From the NCBI GenBank assembly GCA_014381465.1, contig JACNLP010000077.1, positions 1 to 39,180 of the forward strand: a stretch of DNA of 39,180 nt, in the 5' to 3' direction. Each line of letters opens with the position of its first letter. The first letter of the stretch is position 1. Origin of the DNA: Flavobacteriales bacterium. GTDB taxonomy: Bacteria; Bacteroidota; Bacteroidia; Flavobacteriales; BACL11. Under the pieces are notes generated by a model. The model worked only from the letters and a program-made list of their open reading frames with translations, made no database searches and was not told the DNA's origin. Made by a program: the position numbers and the translations under genes. This document shows, piece by piece, positions 25,058-33,245 of this stretch.

Positions 25058-26227
25058 ATGAAACGATTTAAGTTCACGAATACAAATAATAAAATAGCTA
25101 CTGTGAGTAAAAAAATAATGTTACTTTTAATAAGTGCAATTTCTTTGCAAATTGGAGCTCAAACTATTACAAATTTCACAACTGCTGATGGCTTAATAAA
25201 TGATGCAATAAATTGTGTAGCAGTAGATGCTAATGATAATATTTGGCTAGGAACTTCTAGTGGAATTTCTAAATTTGATGGTGTGAATTGGACAACTTAC
25301 ACCACTGCTGATGGTTTGGTAAATGATAATGTAAAAGCAATTACTGCTACTGCAAATGGAAATATTTGGGTAGGAACAGATTTTGGCGTTTCAAAATTTG
25401 ATGGTGTGAATTGGACAACTTACACCACTACTGATGGTTTGGCTATGAATCAAGTTGCGCATATTGCCCAAGCACCAAATGGTGATTTGTGGTTTGCGCA
25501 TGCTTCTTTTTCTGCTGGAGTAAGTCGACTTGTTGGAACTACTTGGACCACTTACAGTAGCCCAGATTTGCCAATTAGTGGAGTAGCCGCTACTGCTTTT
25601 GATGCTAATGGAGATAAATGGTTTGCCACTCCACTTGATGGAACAGTACATTATGATGGTACAACTTTTACAACTTACACTATAAACAATGGTTTAGTAA
25701 GTAATTATAGCACTGCTATATTGTGTGATAATAACCAAAAATGGATAGGGACTTCTAGTGGAATGTCTGTTTTAGATGCTACAAATACAAGTGTAACTAA
25801 TCATACGCAAATGTATATTTTACCCCCTCCAGATACCTTAAATCCTGTAGTCGATATTGCACAAGATGGTTTTGGTAGAATTTGGACTACTATATATGTT
25901 GGTTATTTAGCTGAAGGTGGTGTAGCTTTTTGGAATGGAACTAAATGGGAAGATTTTGATGTTTCGGATGGATTAGCAGGGCCAAATGTAAGAGAATTAG
26001 CAATTGATTCAGATGACAATGTTTGGGTAGCTACTTCAACAGGACTATCTAAAATAGTGTCAATTCCATCTTCTTTTGAAGAGCTAATAAATAACAAACA
26101 GCAAAATTCTACAAAAAAACTCATTTCTGTAATAGATTTTTTGGGGAGAAAAACAAAAAACACCAATCAAATTCAATTGTACATTTATGAAGATGGAACT
26201 GTGGAGAAAATAATTTTTGTAGAGTAA
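25058..26227 (+). CDS. Secreted two-component-regulator-type beta-propeller protein
   Basis: This 389-residue protein has an N-terminal signal or anchor segment (about 19-34, IMLLLISAISLQIGA). It then has about seven blades of the Reg_prop type found in hybrid two-component sensors: N-x-IW(L/V)GTSxGISKFDGVNWTTYTTADGL. Two adjacent units at about residues 72-90 and 113-131 are almost identical in DNA (from 25271 and from 25394, 123 bp apart), a recent internal duplication. There is no kinase or DNA-binding domain, so this is a stand-alone propeller. The C-terminus (KLISVIDFLGRKTKNTNQIQ, ending DGTVEKIIFVE) resembles a short T9SS-type tail. It forms the end of the unit with the ASST-like and CotH-like genes. 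Ligand unknown. Confidence 0.8.
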   Translation: MKRFKFTNTNNKIATVSKKIMLLLISAISLQIGAQTITNFTTADGLINDAINCVAVDANDNIWLGTSSGISKFDGVNWTTYTTADGLVNDNVKAITATANGNIWVGTDFGVSKFDGVNWTTYTTTDGLAMNQVAHIAQAPNGDLWFAHASFSAGVSRLVGTTWTTYSSPDLPISGVAATAFDANGDKWFATPLDGTVHYDGTTFTTYTINNGLVSNYSTAILCDNNQKWIGTSSGMSVLDATNTSVTNHTQMYILPPPDTLNPVVDIAQDGFGRIWTTIYVGYLAEGGVAFWNGTKWEDFDVSDGLAGPNVRELAIDSDDNVWVATSTGLSKIVSIPSSFEELINNKQQNSTKKLISVIDFLGRKTKNTNQIQLYIYEDGTVEKIIFVE

Positions 26228-26294
26228 TTTCCCTTTCCCCATTTTCCTGTTAATAAGTAAATAATTTACTTTAAATCTAAGGCAAGTGTATTTG

Positions 26295-26302
26295 TAATTT
26301 TG
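26295..26302 (+). promoter_or_regulatory. -7 promoter element of the OmpA-like lipoprotein gene (TAATTTTG)
   Basis: Exact TAnnTTTG match with 26 nt to the ATG at 26329. A TTG-containing -33 element is not evident. Confidence 0.55.
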
Positions 26303-26328
26303 GGAATCTAAAAGAAAATCAGAAACCC

Positions 26329-27327
26329 ATGAAAAATACAATCGTTCTTTTTTGTTCTATTTTACTTATTCTTTCTTCTTGCGTTACCCCAAAAATGCAC
26401 AATGCGTTACATACCCAATATGATAATGCAGAGCTGCAAATTGTAAAAAAAGATAAAAAAATCATTTCTTTAAGCGAGAAAGTAGAGGAGTTAGAAGGAA
26501 ATGTTGCAAACATCAAAAAACAATTAGATGCCATGCGAAACGATTCTATTCAGAATGGAAAAGCATTGGTGTTGTTGCAAAATACTTATGATGAGCTAAG
26601 CAGTGCTTACGATTTGTTGGCAAGTAAAAACAGTAGAAATATGGCGGAAAAAGCCAAAGAAACCAAAGCGCTTTTAAAGCAGTTAGAAGAGGCACAAAAT
26701 AACCTTTTAACAAAAGAAGATGAGCTGAATAATTTATCTAATTCCTTAGCTGAAAAACAATTGGCACTTGAAAATGCCCAAAAAGAATTAGAAGCGCGTT
26801 CTGCCAGAGTTGCCGAATTGGAGTCCATTATAAACAAAAAAGATTCCATAGTTACCGCCCTAAAACAAAGGATTTCTAAAGCACTTATTGGTTTGGAGGG
26901 AGAGGGGCTTACAGTGGTGCAAAAAAATGGAAAAGTATATGTATCATTAGAAGAAGATTTACTTTTTGCTTCTGGGAAATATCAAGTAGGAACTGCTGGT
27001 ATTTCAGCATTGAATAAACTTTCAGCTGCATTAGCTGGCCAAAAAGACCTAGAAATTTTAGTAGAAGGGCATACCGATAGCATTCCACTGAGCGGAAAAT
27101 CTGCTGTAAAAGACAATTGGGATTTGAGCGTGTTAAGAGCAACAGCTGTGGTGAAAGTCCTTATGAGTAATCCTAATTTAAATCCTACTCAGCTTACAGC
27201 TGCCGGAAGAGGGGAATTTATGCCCTTTAAAAGTAATGCTACCGCTGAGGGAAGATCAGCCAACAGAAGAATTGAAATTATCTTAGCGCCTAATTTAGAT
27301 GATTTGTTCGATTTGCTAGAAGAATAA
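26329..27327 (+). CDS. OmpA-family peptidoglycan-associated lipoprotein with coiled coil
   Basis: This 332-residue protein has a lipoprotein signal (ILLILSSC, lipidated Cys18). Residues about 30-180 form a long coiled coil of Lys/Glu/Leu heptads (SLSEKVEELEG, LEEAQNNLLTKEDELNNLSNSL). The C-terminal OmpA domain (about 200-325) has VEGHTDSIPL, the DxSxxRA element (NWDLSVLRATAVV) and RSANRRIEIIL, whose Asp and Arg normally hold diaminopimelate in peptidoglycan. The protein would tether the outer membrane to the cell wall, with the coiled coil spanning the periplasm. It has its own promoter and is convergent with radA, sharing 12 bp at the 3' ends. Family is safe; partners are unknown. Confidence 0.88.
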   Translation: MKNTIVLFCSILLILSSCVTPKMHNALHTQYDNAELQIVKKDKKIISLSEKVEELEGNVANIKKQLDAMRNDSIQNGKALVLLQNTYDELSSAYDLLASKNSRNMAEKAKETKALLKQLEEAQNNLLTKEDELNNLSNSLAEKQLALENAQKELEARSARVAELESIINKKDSIVTALKQRISKALIGLEGEGLTVVQKNGKVYVSLEEDLLFASGKYQVGTAGISALNKLSAALAGQKDLEILVEGHTDSIPLSGKSAVKDNWDLSVLRATAVVKVLMSNPNLNPTQLTAAGRGEFMPFKSNATAEGRSANRRIEIILAPNLDDLFDLLEE

Positions 27328-28674
27328 ACGAAAAACTTCCTCAATTTTTCCGCATTGCTTGATGCTGATTTTGAAATCTTTTTTGCTGAGTTTAGAATGT
27401 TTTGAAATAACGATTTGCTTATAGCCCAACTTCTCAGCTTCCAAAATTCTTTCTTCAATTCTGGTAACTGCACGCAATTCTCCGGACAAACCAATTTCAG
27501 CAGCAAAACATACTTCCATTCCCAAAGGGACATTTTTATCAGAAGAAAGTACAGAACAAATAACCGCCAAATCGGTAGCGGTATCGTCAATTTTTATGCC
27601 GCCAGTAATGTTCAGGAAAACATCTTTTGCGCCAAGGCGAAAGCCACATCTTTTTTCCAAAACTGCCAAAAGCATATTCAGTCGCTTGCCATCATAACCG
27701 GTAGCTGACCTTTGAGGCGTGCCATAAACGGCAGAACTTACCAAGGATTGAATCTCAATAAGCAATGGACGAGCTCCTTCCATAGTTGCTGAAATAGCCA
27801 CTCCACTTGTGGGTTCATCTCTCTGGGAAATTAAAATCTCACTTGGGTTAGATACTTGCCTTAATCCACCTTGCCCCATCTGGTAAACTCCTAATTCGGA
27901 GGCAGAACCAAAACGATTTTTAATAGTCCTTAAGATTCGATAAACATGATTTCTATCGCCCTCAAATTGTAAAACAGTATCTACCATATGTTCCAGAATT
28001 TTTGGACCTGCTAATGAGCCATCTTTGGTAATGTGTCCAATTAAGAAAACTGCCGTTCCTGTTTCTTTGGCAAATTTTAAAAGCTCGCCAGTGCAACTCC
28101 TAATTTGAGAAACACTTCCAGGAGTAGAATCAATCATAGCGGTATGCAAAGTTTGAATGGAGTCTGCAATTAAAATATTGGGCTGTAACTTTTCAATTTG
28201 CTGAAAAATATTTTGAGTGGAAGTCTCGCACAAAATAAAGCAGTTTTCGCTCGTTTGGCTTATTCTGTTTGCTCGCATTTTTATTTGTTTTTCACTTTCT
28301 TCCCCTGTGACATAAAGCACTTTTTTGGTTTTCATTTGCAATGCCAATTGCAAAAGTAAAGTAGATTTTCCAATGCCTGGGTCACCACCCAAAAGCACAA
28401 TAGAACCAGGAACAATGCCTCCTCCCAAAACTCTGTTTAGTTCTTTATCAGGAGTGTCAATTCGTTTTTCGTTTGTAAAATCAATTTCCGAAATTAAGGA
28501 AGGCGTATTTGTTTTACTATTTTTCCCAGTCCAACTTTTTGTCTTTTCTTCCCTGTTTATCACCTCCTCCACATAAGTGTTCCACTCATTACATTGAGGG
28601 CATTTACCCAGCCATTTTGGCGATTGGGTGCCGCAATTCTGGCAAAAAAATGCTGATTGAACTTTTTTAGCCAT
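27316..28674 (-). CDS. radA: DNA repair protein RadA
   Basis: RadA (Sms) is a RecA-related helicase that promotes branch migration in recombination. The 452-residue product has a complete layout: an N-terminal zinc finger with Cys11, Cys14, Cys25 and Cys28 (CQNC and CPQC), Walker A GGDPGIGKST at 96-105, Walker B ILIADSIQTL near 170, the RadA-specific KNRFG motif near residue 250, and a C-terminal Lon-like domain (FLNITGGIKIDDTATDLAV, where the usual Lon catalytic Ser is not needed). The 3' end overlaps the convergent OmpA-like gene by 12 bp, and the start overlaps the 3' end of the rfaE2-like gene by 8 bp, so it belongs to the minus-strand operon panC to radA. Confidence 0.97.
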   Translation of the reverse strand: MAKKVQSAFFCQNCGTQSPKWLGKCPQCNEWNTYVEEVINREEKTKSWTGKNSKTNTPSLISEIDFTNEKRIDTPDKELNRVLGGGIVPGSIVLLGGDPGIGKSTLLLQLALQMKTKKVLYVTGEESEKQIKMRANRISQTSENCFILCETSTQNIFQQIEKLQPNILIADSIQTLHTAMIDSTPGSVSQIRSCTGELLKFAKETGTAVFLIGHITKDGSLAGPKILEHMVDTVLQFEGDRNHVYRILRTIKNRFGSASELGVYQMGQGGLRQVSNPSEILISQRDEPTSGVAISATMEGARPLLIEIQSLVSSAVYGTPQRSATGYDGKRLNMLLAVLEKRCGFRLGAKDVFLNITGGIKIDDTATDLAVICSVLSSDKNVPLGMEVCFAAEIGLSGELRAVTRIEERILEAEKLGYKQIVISKHSKLSKKDFKISIKQCGKIEEVFRLFF

Positions 28675-29158
28675 TCTTTATTTTGTCAATAATATTAGTG
28701 GTGGAATAACCTTCTGTAAGTGCAATGGTGACTACCTGACCACCATTTTTCTGCACAATGTCATGTCCAACGATTTCCGTAATTTGATAATCCCCACCTT
28801 TTGCTAAAATATCAGGGTTTATTTCTGCAATTAAATCATAAGGTGTTTCCTGAGAAAAAAGAACAATAACATCAACAAAGCTGAGTGCAGCAAGTAAAAG
28901 AGCTCTTGAATCCTCCTCAACAATTGGTCTATTTCCCCCCTTTAAATTTTTAATAGAAATATCCGAATTTAGTCCAATGATTAGGCGATTTCCTAAATCG
29001 GCAGTTTTTGCCAATACCTCAACATGTCCTTTATGAAGAATATCAAAACAACCATTAGTAAAAATAACTTTTTCACCATTTGCTTTCCAACTTTCCAATC
29101 TAGATTTTAACTTTTCCAAACAAAGGATTTTATTGTTTATTTCTTTAAGATGTGACAT
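28667..29158 (-). CDS. rfaE2: RfaE2-like D-glycero-beta-D-manno-heptose 1-phosphate adenylyltransferase
   Basis: This 163-residue cytidylyltransferase-fold enzyme would attach AMP to heptose 1-phosphate in ADP-heptose synthesis for lipopolysaccharide core. The nucleotide-binding motif TNGCFDILHKGHVEVL has the HxGH signature at 42-45. RLIIGLNSDISIKNLKGGNRPI and SQETPYDLIAEINPDILAKGGDY match the RfaE2/HldE C-terminal domain. There is no kinase domain, so it is the stand-alone adenylyltransferase. It overlaps the LPG-synthase-like gene upstream by 14 bp and radA downstream by 8 bp. Heptose kinase partners are not in the window. Related glycerol-3-phosphate cytidylyltransferases are an alternative, but the GGDY motif favours RfaE2. 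Confidence 0.87.
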   Translation of the reverse strand: MSHLKEINNKILCLEKLKSRLESWKANGEKVIFTNGCFDILHKGHVEVLAKTADLGNRLIIGLNSDISIKNLKGGNRPIVEEDSRALLLAALSFVDVIVLFSQETPYDLIAEINPDILAKGGDYQITEIVGHDIVQKNGGQVVTIALTEGYSTTNIIDKIKNG

Positions 29159-30182
29159 GTTTTTTCTTTTTGGTTAAAAACAAAATTAACAAAGAGATAG
29201 ACCCCATAATAATAGCTACTAATGTTTGTGCAACATGCACAATTGTAGGGAACACTAAAGCAGGATTATAATCGGCTGACTGAGAGTTCAAATCTATAAA
29301 TCCTACCCCTAATACAGCTAAGCCAATCATAACAATTGCATGGTAAGAACCAATACCTCCAGGAGTTGGGATTACCATACCAATCCCTCCAAGAACTAAA
29401 AGGAATAATCCGTCAGAAATTCGTAAATGAGTTGTTTCATTCATGCTAAAAAAACAAACATAAGTCATTAAAAAATACATAATCCAAATACTAAAAGTAT
29501 GCGTCCAAAAAGCAGATTTAGATTTCATATTTTTTATACTTTTAAAACCTTCTTTCAAGCCATCAATAAATTGTAAAATCCTTTCGTAAAATTTTGATTT
29601 GATTATCCATCTTTTAATTAAAAAATATGCAATTATAAGGCCAATAAGTAATCCAGTATAAAAAGCATAATTTGTACTTTCGGTTGTGTCGGTAATTTGT
29701 TGTGCTTTTAGGGTAGTGTAAAATTTAAAAATAGTTGGGAATTTTAATACGATAGTAAGAAGAATTAACCCAAACAGGAATGCAAAATCAATCACTCTTT
29801 CAATCAAAATAGTGCCGAAAAGTTTATTTACCGGTATTTTTTCTACCCTATTTAATGCGGTGCATCTTGAAATTTCGCCAGCTCTTGGAATAAATAAGTT
29901 AGTAAAATAACCAACCGAAACAGAAGTAATACTATTCATTTTGGTAGAATTATACCCTAAAGAATCAATTAAAACTATCCATCTGAGCCCCCTACTTACA
30001 TAAGCCCAAGCCCCAAAAATCATAGAAAGAATTACCCATTTTGTATCTACTTTTCTTATTTCTTCTATAAGTTTAATAGGGTCTTGATTTCTGAAAAGAA
30101 AATATAAAATAAAAAAAGCAAATGCAAAAGAAACTACATACTTTAAAAGTTTTAAAAAATAATTCGCATTGTTTTTTACCAT
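29145..30182 (-). CDS. Lysylphosphatidylglycerol-synthase transmembrane-region / flippase-like protein
   Basis: This 345-residue integral membrane protein has about eight hydrophobic segments (for example 12-29, 48-66, 126-146, 173-191, 234-250 and 318-337). It matches the UPF0104/LPG-synthase TM family: SVSVGYFTNLFIPRAGEISRC has the conserved N-x-x-x-P-x-R-x-G-E motif, and GGIGMVIPTPGGIGSYHAIVM has the PTPGGIG motif. It lacks the cytoplasmic tRNA-dependent aminoacyltransferase domain of MprF, so it is probably a lipid flippase-like or unknown membrane protein. It sits 9 bp after panC and overlaps the rfaE2-like gene by 14 bp. The position beside an LPS-precursor gene is suggestive only. Confidence 0.85.
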   Translation of the reverse strand: MVKNNANYFLKLLKYVVSFAFAFFILYFLFRNQDPIKLIEEIRKVDTKWVILSMIFGAWAYVSRGLRWIVLIDSLGYNSTKMNSITSVSVGYFTNLFIPRAGEISRCTALNRVEKIPVNKLFGTILIERVIDFAFLFGLILLTIVLKFPTIFKFYTTLKAQQITDTTESTNYAFYTGLLIGLIIAYFLIKRWIIKSKFYERILQFIDGLKEGFKSIKNMKSKSAFWTHTFSIWIMYFLMTYVCFFSMNETTHLRISDGLFLLVLGGIGMVIPTPGGIGSYHAIVMIGLAVLGVGFIDLNSQSADYNPALVFPTIVHVAQTLVAIIMGSISLLILFLTKKKKHVTS

Positions 30183-30191
30183 GGCGTAAAA

Positions 30192-31031
30192 CTAAAAAAT
30201 TATATTATCAATAAGACGAACGCCTCCTACAAAAGCTGCAATGCAAATAGTATTCTTCCCTTTTTCTTGAAAAGAAGATATAGTTTGTAAGCTATTTGCA
30301 CTTGCAAATTCAAAATATTCAAGGGTGATATCATCATAGTTTGAAAATTGAGTATGAATTATTTTTTTCAATTCAGCAATTGTTTTAGTTTCTTTATTTT
30401 CTTTACAGAAAAACAAAGATTTATAAAGCAAAGAAGCTCTCTTTAATTGCTCTTTATTAAGCAATTTATTTCTAGAGCTCATGGCTAAGCCATTTTTTTC
30501 TCTAACGGTATGAACACCAATAATTTCAACAGGAAAGTTAAGTTTTTTTGTAAGTGCTTTTACAATCAAAAGTTGTTGCAAATCTTTTTGTCCAAAGAAA
30601 GCTTTTTGGGGCTTTATTAGTGTAAAAAGCTTTTCAATAATGGTAGCTACTCCATCAAAATGCCCTTTACGATATTTGCCTTCCATTTCATTTTCTAAAC
30701 CATTAAAATCAAAGTGCTTTGCCTTTTCTTCACTTCTGTACAAATCTGAAGTATCAGGATTGTAAAGTACATCACAATTTATTTTTTCAAGCTGCGTTAT
30801 ATCAGCCGAAAGTGTATTAGGATAATTATTGAAATCTTCTTTACTGTCAAATTGAGTTGGGTTTACAAAAATGCTACAAACTACAACAGAACATTGCTTT
30901 TTTGCTTGTAATAATAGAGCTAAATGCCCTTTGTGTAAAGCCCCCATTGTTGGTACAAATCCTATTGAAAATTTTGAATTTAAACCAGACAAATAAGAAG
31001 TAAGTTCGTTTTTAGTTTTTAAAATAATCAT
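30192..31031 (-). CDS. panC: Pantoate--beta-alanine ligase PanC
   Basis: PanC joins pantoate and beta-alanine to make pantothenate, the precursor of coenzyme A. The 279-residue length is normal. FVPTMGALHKGHLALL (25-40) holds the HxGH nucleotide site, SIFVNPTQFDSKEDFNNYPNT is the conserved pantoate-binding region, FFGQKDLQQL (about 140-149) is the adenylate-binding loop, and MSSRNKLL (about 178-185) is the KMSKS equivalent. It is the first gene of the minus-strand operon. A weak -7 match (TTTATTTG on the minus strand) lies 4 nt before the ATG, as at other leaderless candidates. It is divergent from the GT5 protein, an arrangement often seen in Bacteroidota. Confidence 0.96.
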   Translation of the reverse strand: MIILKTKNELTSYLSGLNSKFSIGFVPTMGALHKGHLALLLQAKKQCSVVVCSIFVNPTQFDSKEDFNNYPNTLSADITQLEKINCDVLYNPDTSDLYRSEEKAKHFDFNGLENEMEGKYRKGHFDGVATIIEKLFTLIKPQKAFFGQKDLQQLLIVKALTKKLNFPVEIIGVHTVREKNGLAMSSRNKLLNKEQLKRASLLYKSLFFCKENKETKTIAELKKIIHTQFSNYDDITLEYFEFASANSLQTISSFQEKGKNTICIAAFVGGVRLIDNIIF

Positions 31032-31094
31032 TTTGCAAATAAAAATGAAACGACAAAACTAAAGCAATTGCTTGATAAAAATCATATATTTTCG

Positions 31095-31102
31095 TAAATT
31101 TG
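31095..31102 (+). promoter_or_regulatory. -7 promoter element of the GT5 gene (TAAATTTG)
   Basis: Exact TAnnTTTG match with 18 nt to the ATG at 31121. It would drive the GT5 gene and probably the DUF4270 gene and glmS. Confidence 0.55.
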
Positions 31103-31120
31103 CATACTTAATATAAAATT

Positions 31121-31969
31121 ATGGGAAAGAAAAAAGTATTATTCGTATCACAGGAGATATATCCTTATTTGCCTGAAACCGAAATGTCGTTAATTGGCAG
31201 GCATCTTCCACAGAAAATCCAAGAAGATGACAAAGACGTTAGAATTTTTATGCCAAGATTTGGAGTAATTAATGAAAGAAGGCATCAATTACATGAAGTA
31301 ATTCGCCTATCTAGAATGAATTTGATTGTAGATGATTTTGATCATCAGCTTATTATTAAGGTGGGCTCTATTCAATCCGCTAGGATGCAAGTTTATTTTA
31401 TAGATAATGAAGATTATTTTCCAAAAAAGAAACATTTTCATGATGAAAATGGAGAGTTCTTTTCTTATAATGATGAAAGAATGATATTCTTTTGCAAGGG
31501 CGTAATTGAAACGGTTCGAAAATTAGGATGGTCGCCAGATATCATACATTGTCATGGATGGATATCTTCATTAGTCCCCCTTTATATCAATAAATTATAT
31601 AATGAAGACCCTTTATTCTCTAAGGTAAAAGTGATTTATTCTGCTTATGATACTGATTTTAAGGGAGAATTAAGTAATAATATAATCGAAAAACTTTTGT
31701 TTGAAAGCAGATTAAATGAAAAAGATATTGAGGTTTTGAAAAAACCAGATTGCTTATCTCTTAATAAATTAGCTATTGATTATGCGGATGCTATAATTAA
31801 AGTTGGTAATAAAATTGATAAAAGAATTCTAAAACATATTGATGCTTGCAAAAAGCCAGTAATGATACACCCTGGTGGAGAAGATGGAGAATACGCTAGA
31901 GAGTATGCTAGTTTTTATGAGGAACTTTATGAAGATGTTGAAGAGGGTGAGCTAGAACTAACGGATTAA
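31121..31969 (+). CDS. GT5-like glycogen/starch synthase N-terminal domain protein
   Basis: The 282-residue protein matches the N-terminal catalytic domain of bacterial glycogen synthases (glycosyltransferase family 5). VLFVSQEIYPYLPET (5-19) corresponds to the start of the GT-B fold, and WSPDIIHCHGWISSLVPLYI near residues 137-156 matches the DVVHxHDW motif. The C-terminal donor-binding domain of a full synthase (about 480 residues) is absent, and the C-terminus ends in an acidic tail (YEELYEDVEEGELELTD). Homologues of this short form near panC are common in Bacteroidota, so this is probably a family trait and not a truncation here. Whether it can make glycogen is doubtful. The DUF4270 gene starts 4 bp later. 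Confidence 0.8.
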   Translation: MGKKKVLFVSQEIYPYLPETEMSLIGRHLPQKIQEDDKDVRIFMPRFGVINERRHQLHEVIRLSRMNLIVDDFDHQLIIKVGSIQSARMQVYFIDNEDYFPKKKHFHDENGEFFSYNDERMIFFCKGVIETVRKLGWSPDIIHCHGWISSLVPLYINKLYNEDPLFSKVKVIYSAYDTDFKGELSNNIIEKLLFESRLNEKDIEVLKKPDCLSLNKLAIDYADAIIKVGNKIDKRILKHIDACKKPVMIHPGGEDGEYAREYASFYEELYEDVEEGELELTD

Positions 31970-31973
31970 GTAA

Positions 31974-33245
31974 ATGAACAAATACATAAGCACTTTTTAT
32001 TTTTGTGCAATAACTCTTATATTTTCCTGTACCGACCCAAACTTAATTGGACTTGAAGTTCAACCGCCATCAGATGGGATTAGCGTATCGCTAACTTCAA
32101 ACAAAAACAACCTAAAACTAAGCACTATTTCTGAGGATTCATTACGCTCAGATGAGGCAAGCACTTTACTTTTAGGAGCAATTAATGATCCAGTATTTGG
32201 CAATAATCAAGGCTTTTTTTTAACCCAAATACTACTATCAGGAAATAGTATTGATTTGGGAGATTATTCTCAAATAGTGGTGGACTCTTCTTTCATTACT
32301 TATAATTATTCAGGTTATTATGGGGCTATTAATAATCAGGTTGATATTGGTATAAGAGAGTTGGAAAGACCCATTAATACTTGGGATTTTCAAGGAATAT
32401 TTAAAGATTCAGTGTATTATTCTAATTTCTCTAATTGGGATTCAAATCCTGGCGAATGGGTTGAATCATATTCGATCATTGATGAAGATACGATAAGCCC
32501 TATACTCAAGATTAAGCTTCATAATTTGAAAATAGAAGAATTTTTGTACAATGCTATTGGATTGGGGGAAAATAATTTTATTGACAATGAAACATTTTTA
32601 AATCATTTTTCTGGTTTAATGGTTTGGGCTAGCTCATGGAATAATACAATACTTTACTTAAATCCAACAGGAACAAATTCAAAAATGAGCATTTATTACC
32701 ATAATATTAATGATGCTGATTCGGTATTAAGTTTAGATTTTTCTCTTTCAGGAGATGCGGCAAGAGTTAATCTTTTTAATGATAAAGATATGTCGCAATT
32801 ATTGCAACAAGCCGATACTTCTACCAATACTTATGTTCAATCCATGGCTGGTTATAAAACAGTAATTGAAATTCAGCATTTGGATACACTAAAAACATTT
32901 TTCAAAAATAAAGCCATTAACAGAGTGAATTTAAGTTTTGAATTAGATGGCACTGATACTATGAATTATTCCGCTCACAACAAATTATTTTTAGTAAGAG
33001 TAGATGAAAATGGGAAGGACTTTTTTCTCTCTGACCTTATTTTAGAAGGAGAAGAGTATTTTGGTGGTAAATTAGAAAATGGAAAGTACACTTTCAATAT
33101 AACTAGATATTTTTATCAACTTTTAAATAATGAGGATTATACCAATAAATTATATTTAGTAGCTTCAGGTGGGGCAATAAATGCCAGCCGAACTATTTTA
33201 CCGAAAAATAAAATAAGTTTCAATATCATTTATACCGATTTATAA
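31974..33245 (+). CDS. DUF4270 family lipoprotein
   Basis: This 423-residue protein has a lipoprotein signal peptide (STFYFCAITLIFSC, lipidated Cys about 19). It resembles the DUF4270 family of Bacteroidota: the start TDPNLIGLEVQPP is typical, followed by beta-rich segments such as EASTLLLGAINDPVFGN and MAGYKTVIEIQHLDTL, and a C-terminal GGKLENGKYTFNITRYFYQLL. It would be attached to the outer membrane; its role is not known. It starts 4 bp after the GT5 gene and its TAA stop overlaps the glmS start by one base (TAATG), so the three genes are probably one transcript. Placement before glmS is often seen in the phylum. Confidence 0.85.
   Translation: MNKYISTFYFCAITLIFSCTDPNLIGLEVQPPSDGISVSLTSNKNNLKLSTISEDSLRSDEASTLLLGAINDPVFGNNQGFFLTQILLSGNSIDLGDYSQIVVDSSFITYNYSGYYGAINNQVDIGIRELERPINTWDFQGIFKDSVYYSNFSNWDSNPGEWVESYSIIDEDTISPILKIKLHNLKIEEFLYNAIGLGENNFIDNETFLNHFSGLMVWASSWNNTILYLNPTGTNSKMSIYYHNINDADSVLSLDFSLSGDAARVNLFNDKDMSQLLQQADTSTNTYVQSMAGYKTVIEIQHLDTLKTFFKNKAINRVNLSFELDGTDTMNYSAHNKLFLVRVDENGKDFFLSDLILEGEEYFGGKLENGKYTFNITRYFYQLLNNEDYTNKLYLVASGGAINASRTILPKNKISFNIIYTDL

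Noticed and set aside
27189-27590. A 133-codon frame on the minus strand across the OmpA-like/radA junction
   Set aside because: Overlaps radA in another frame on the same strand and has no recognisable motif.
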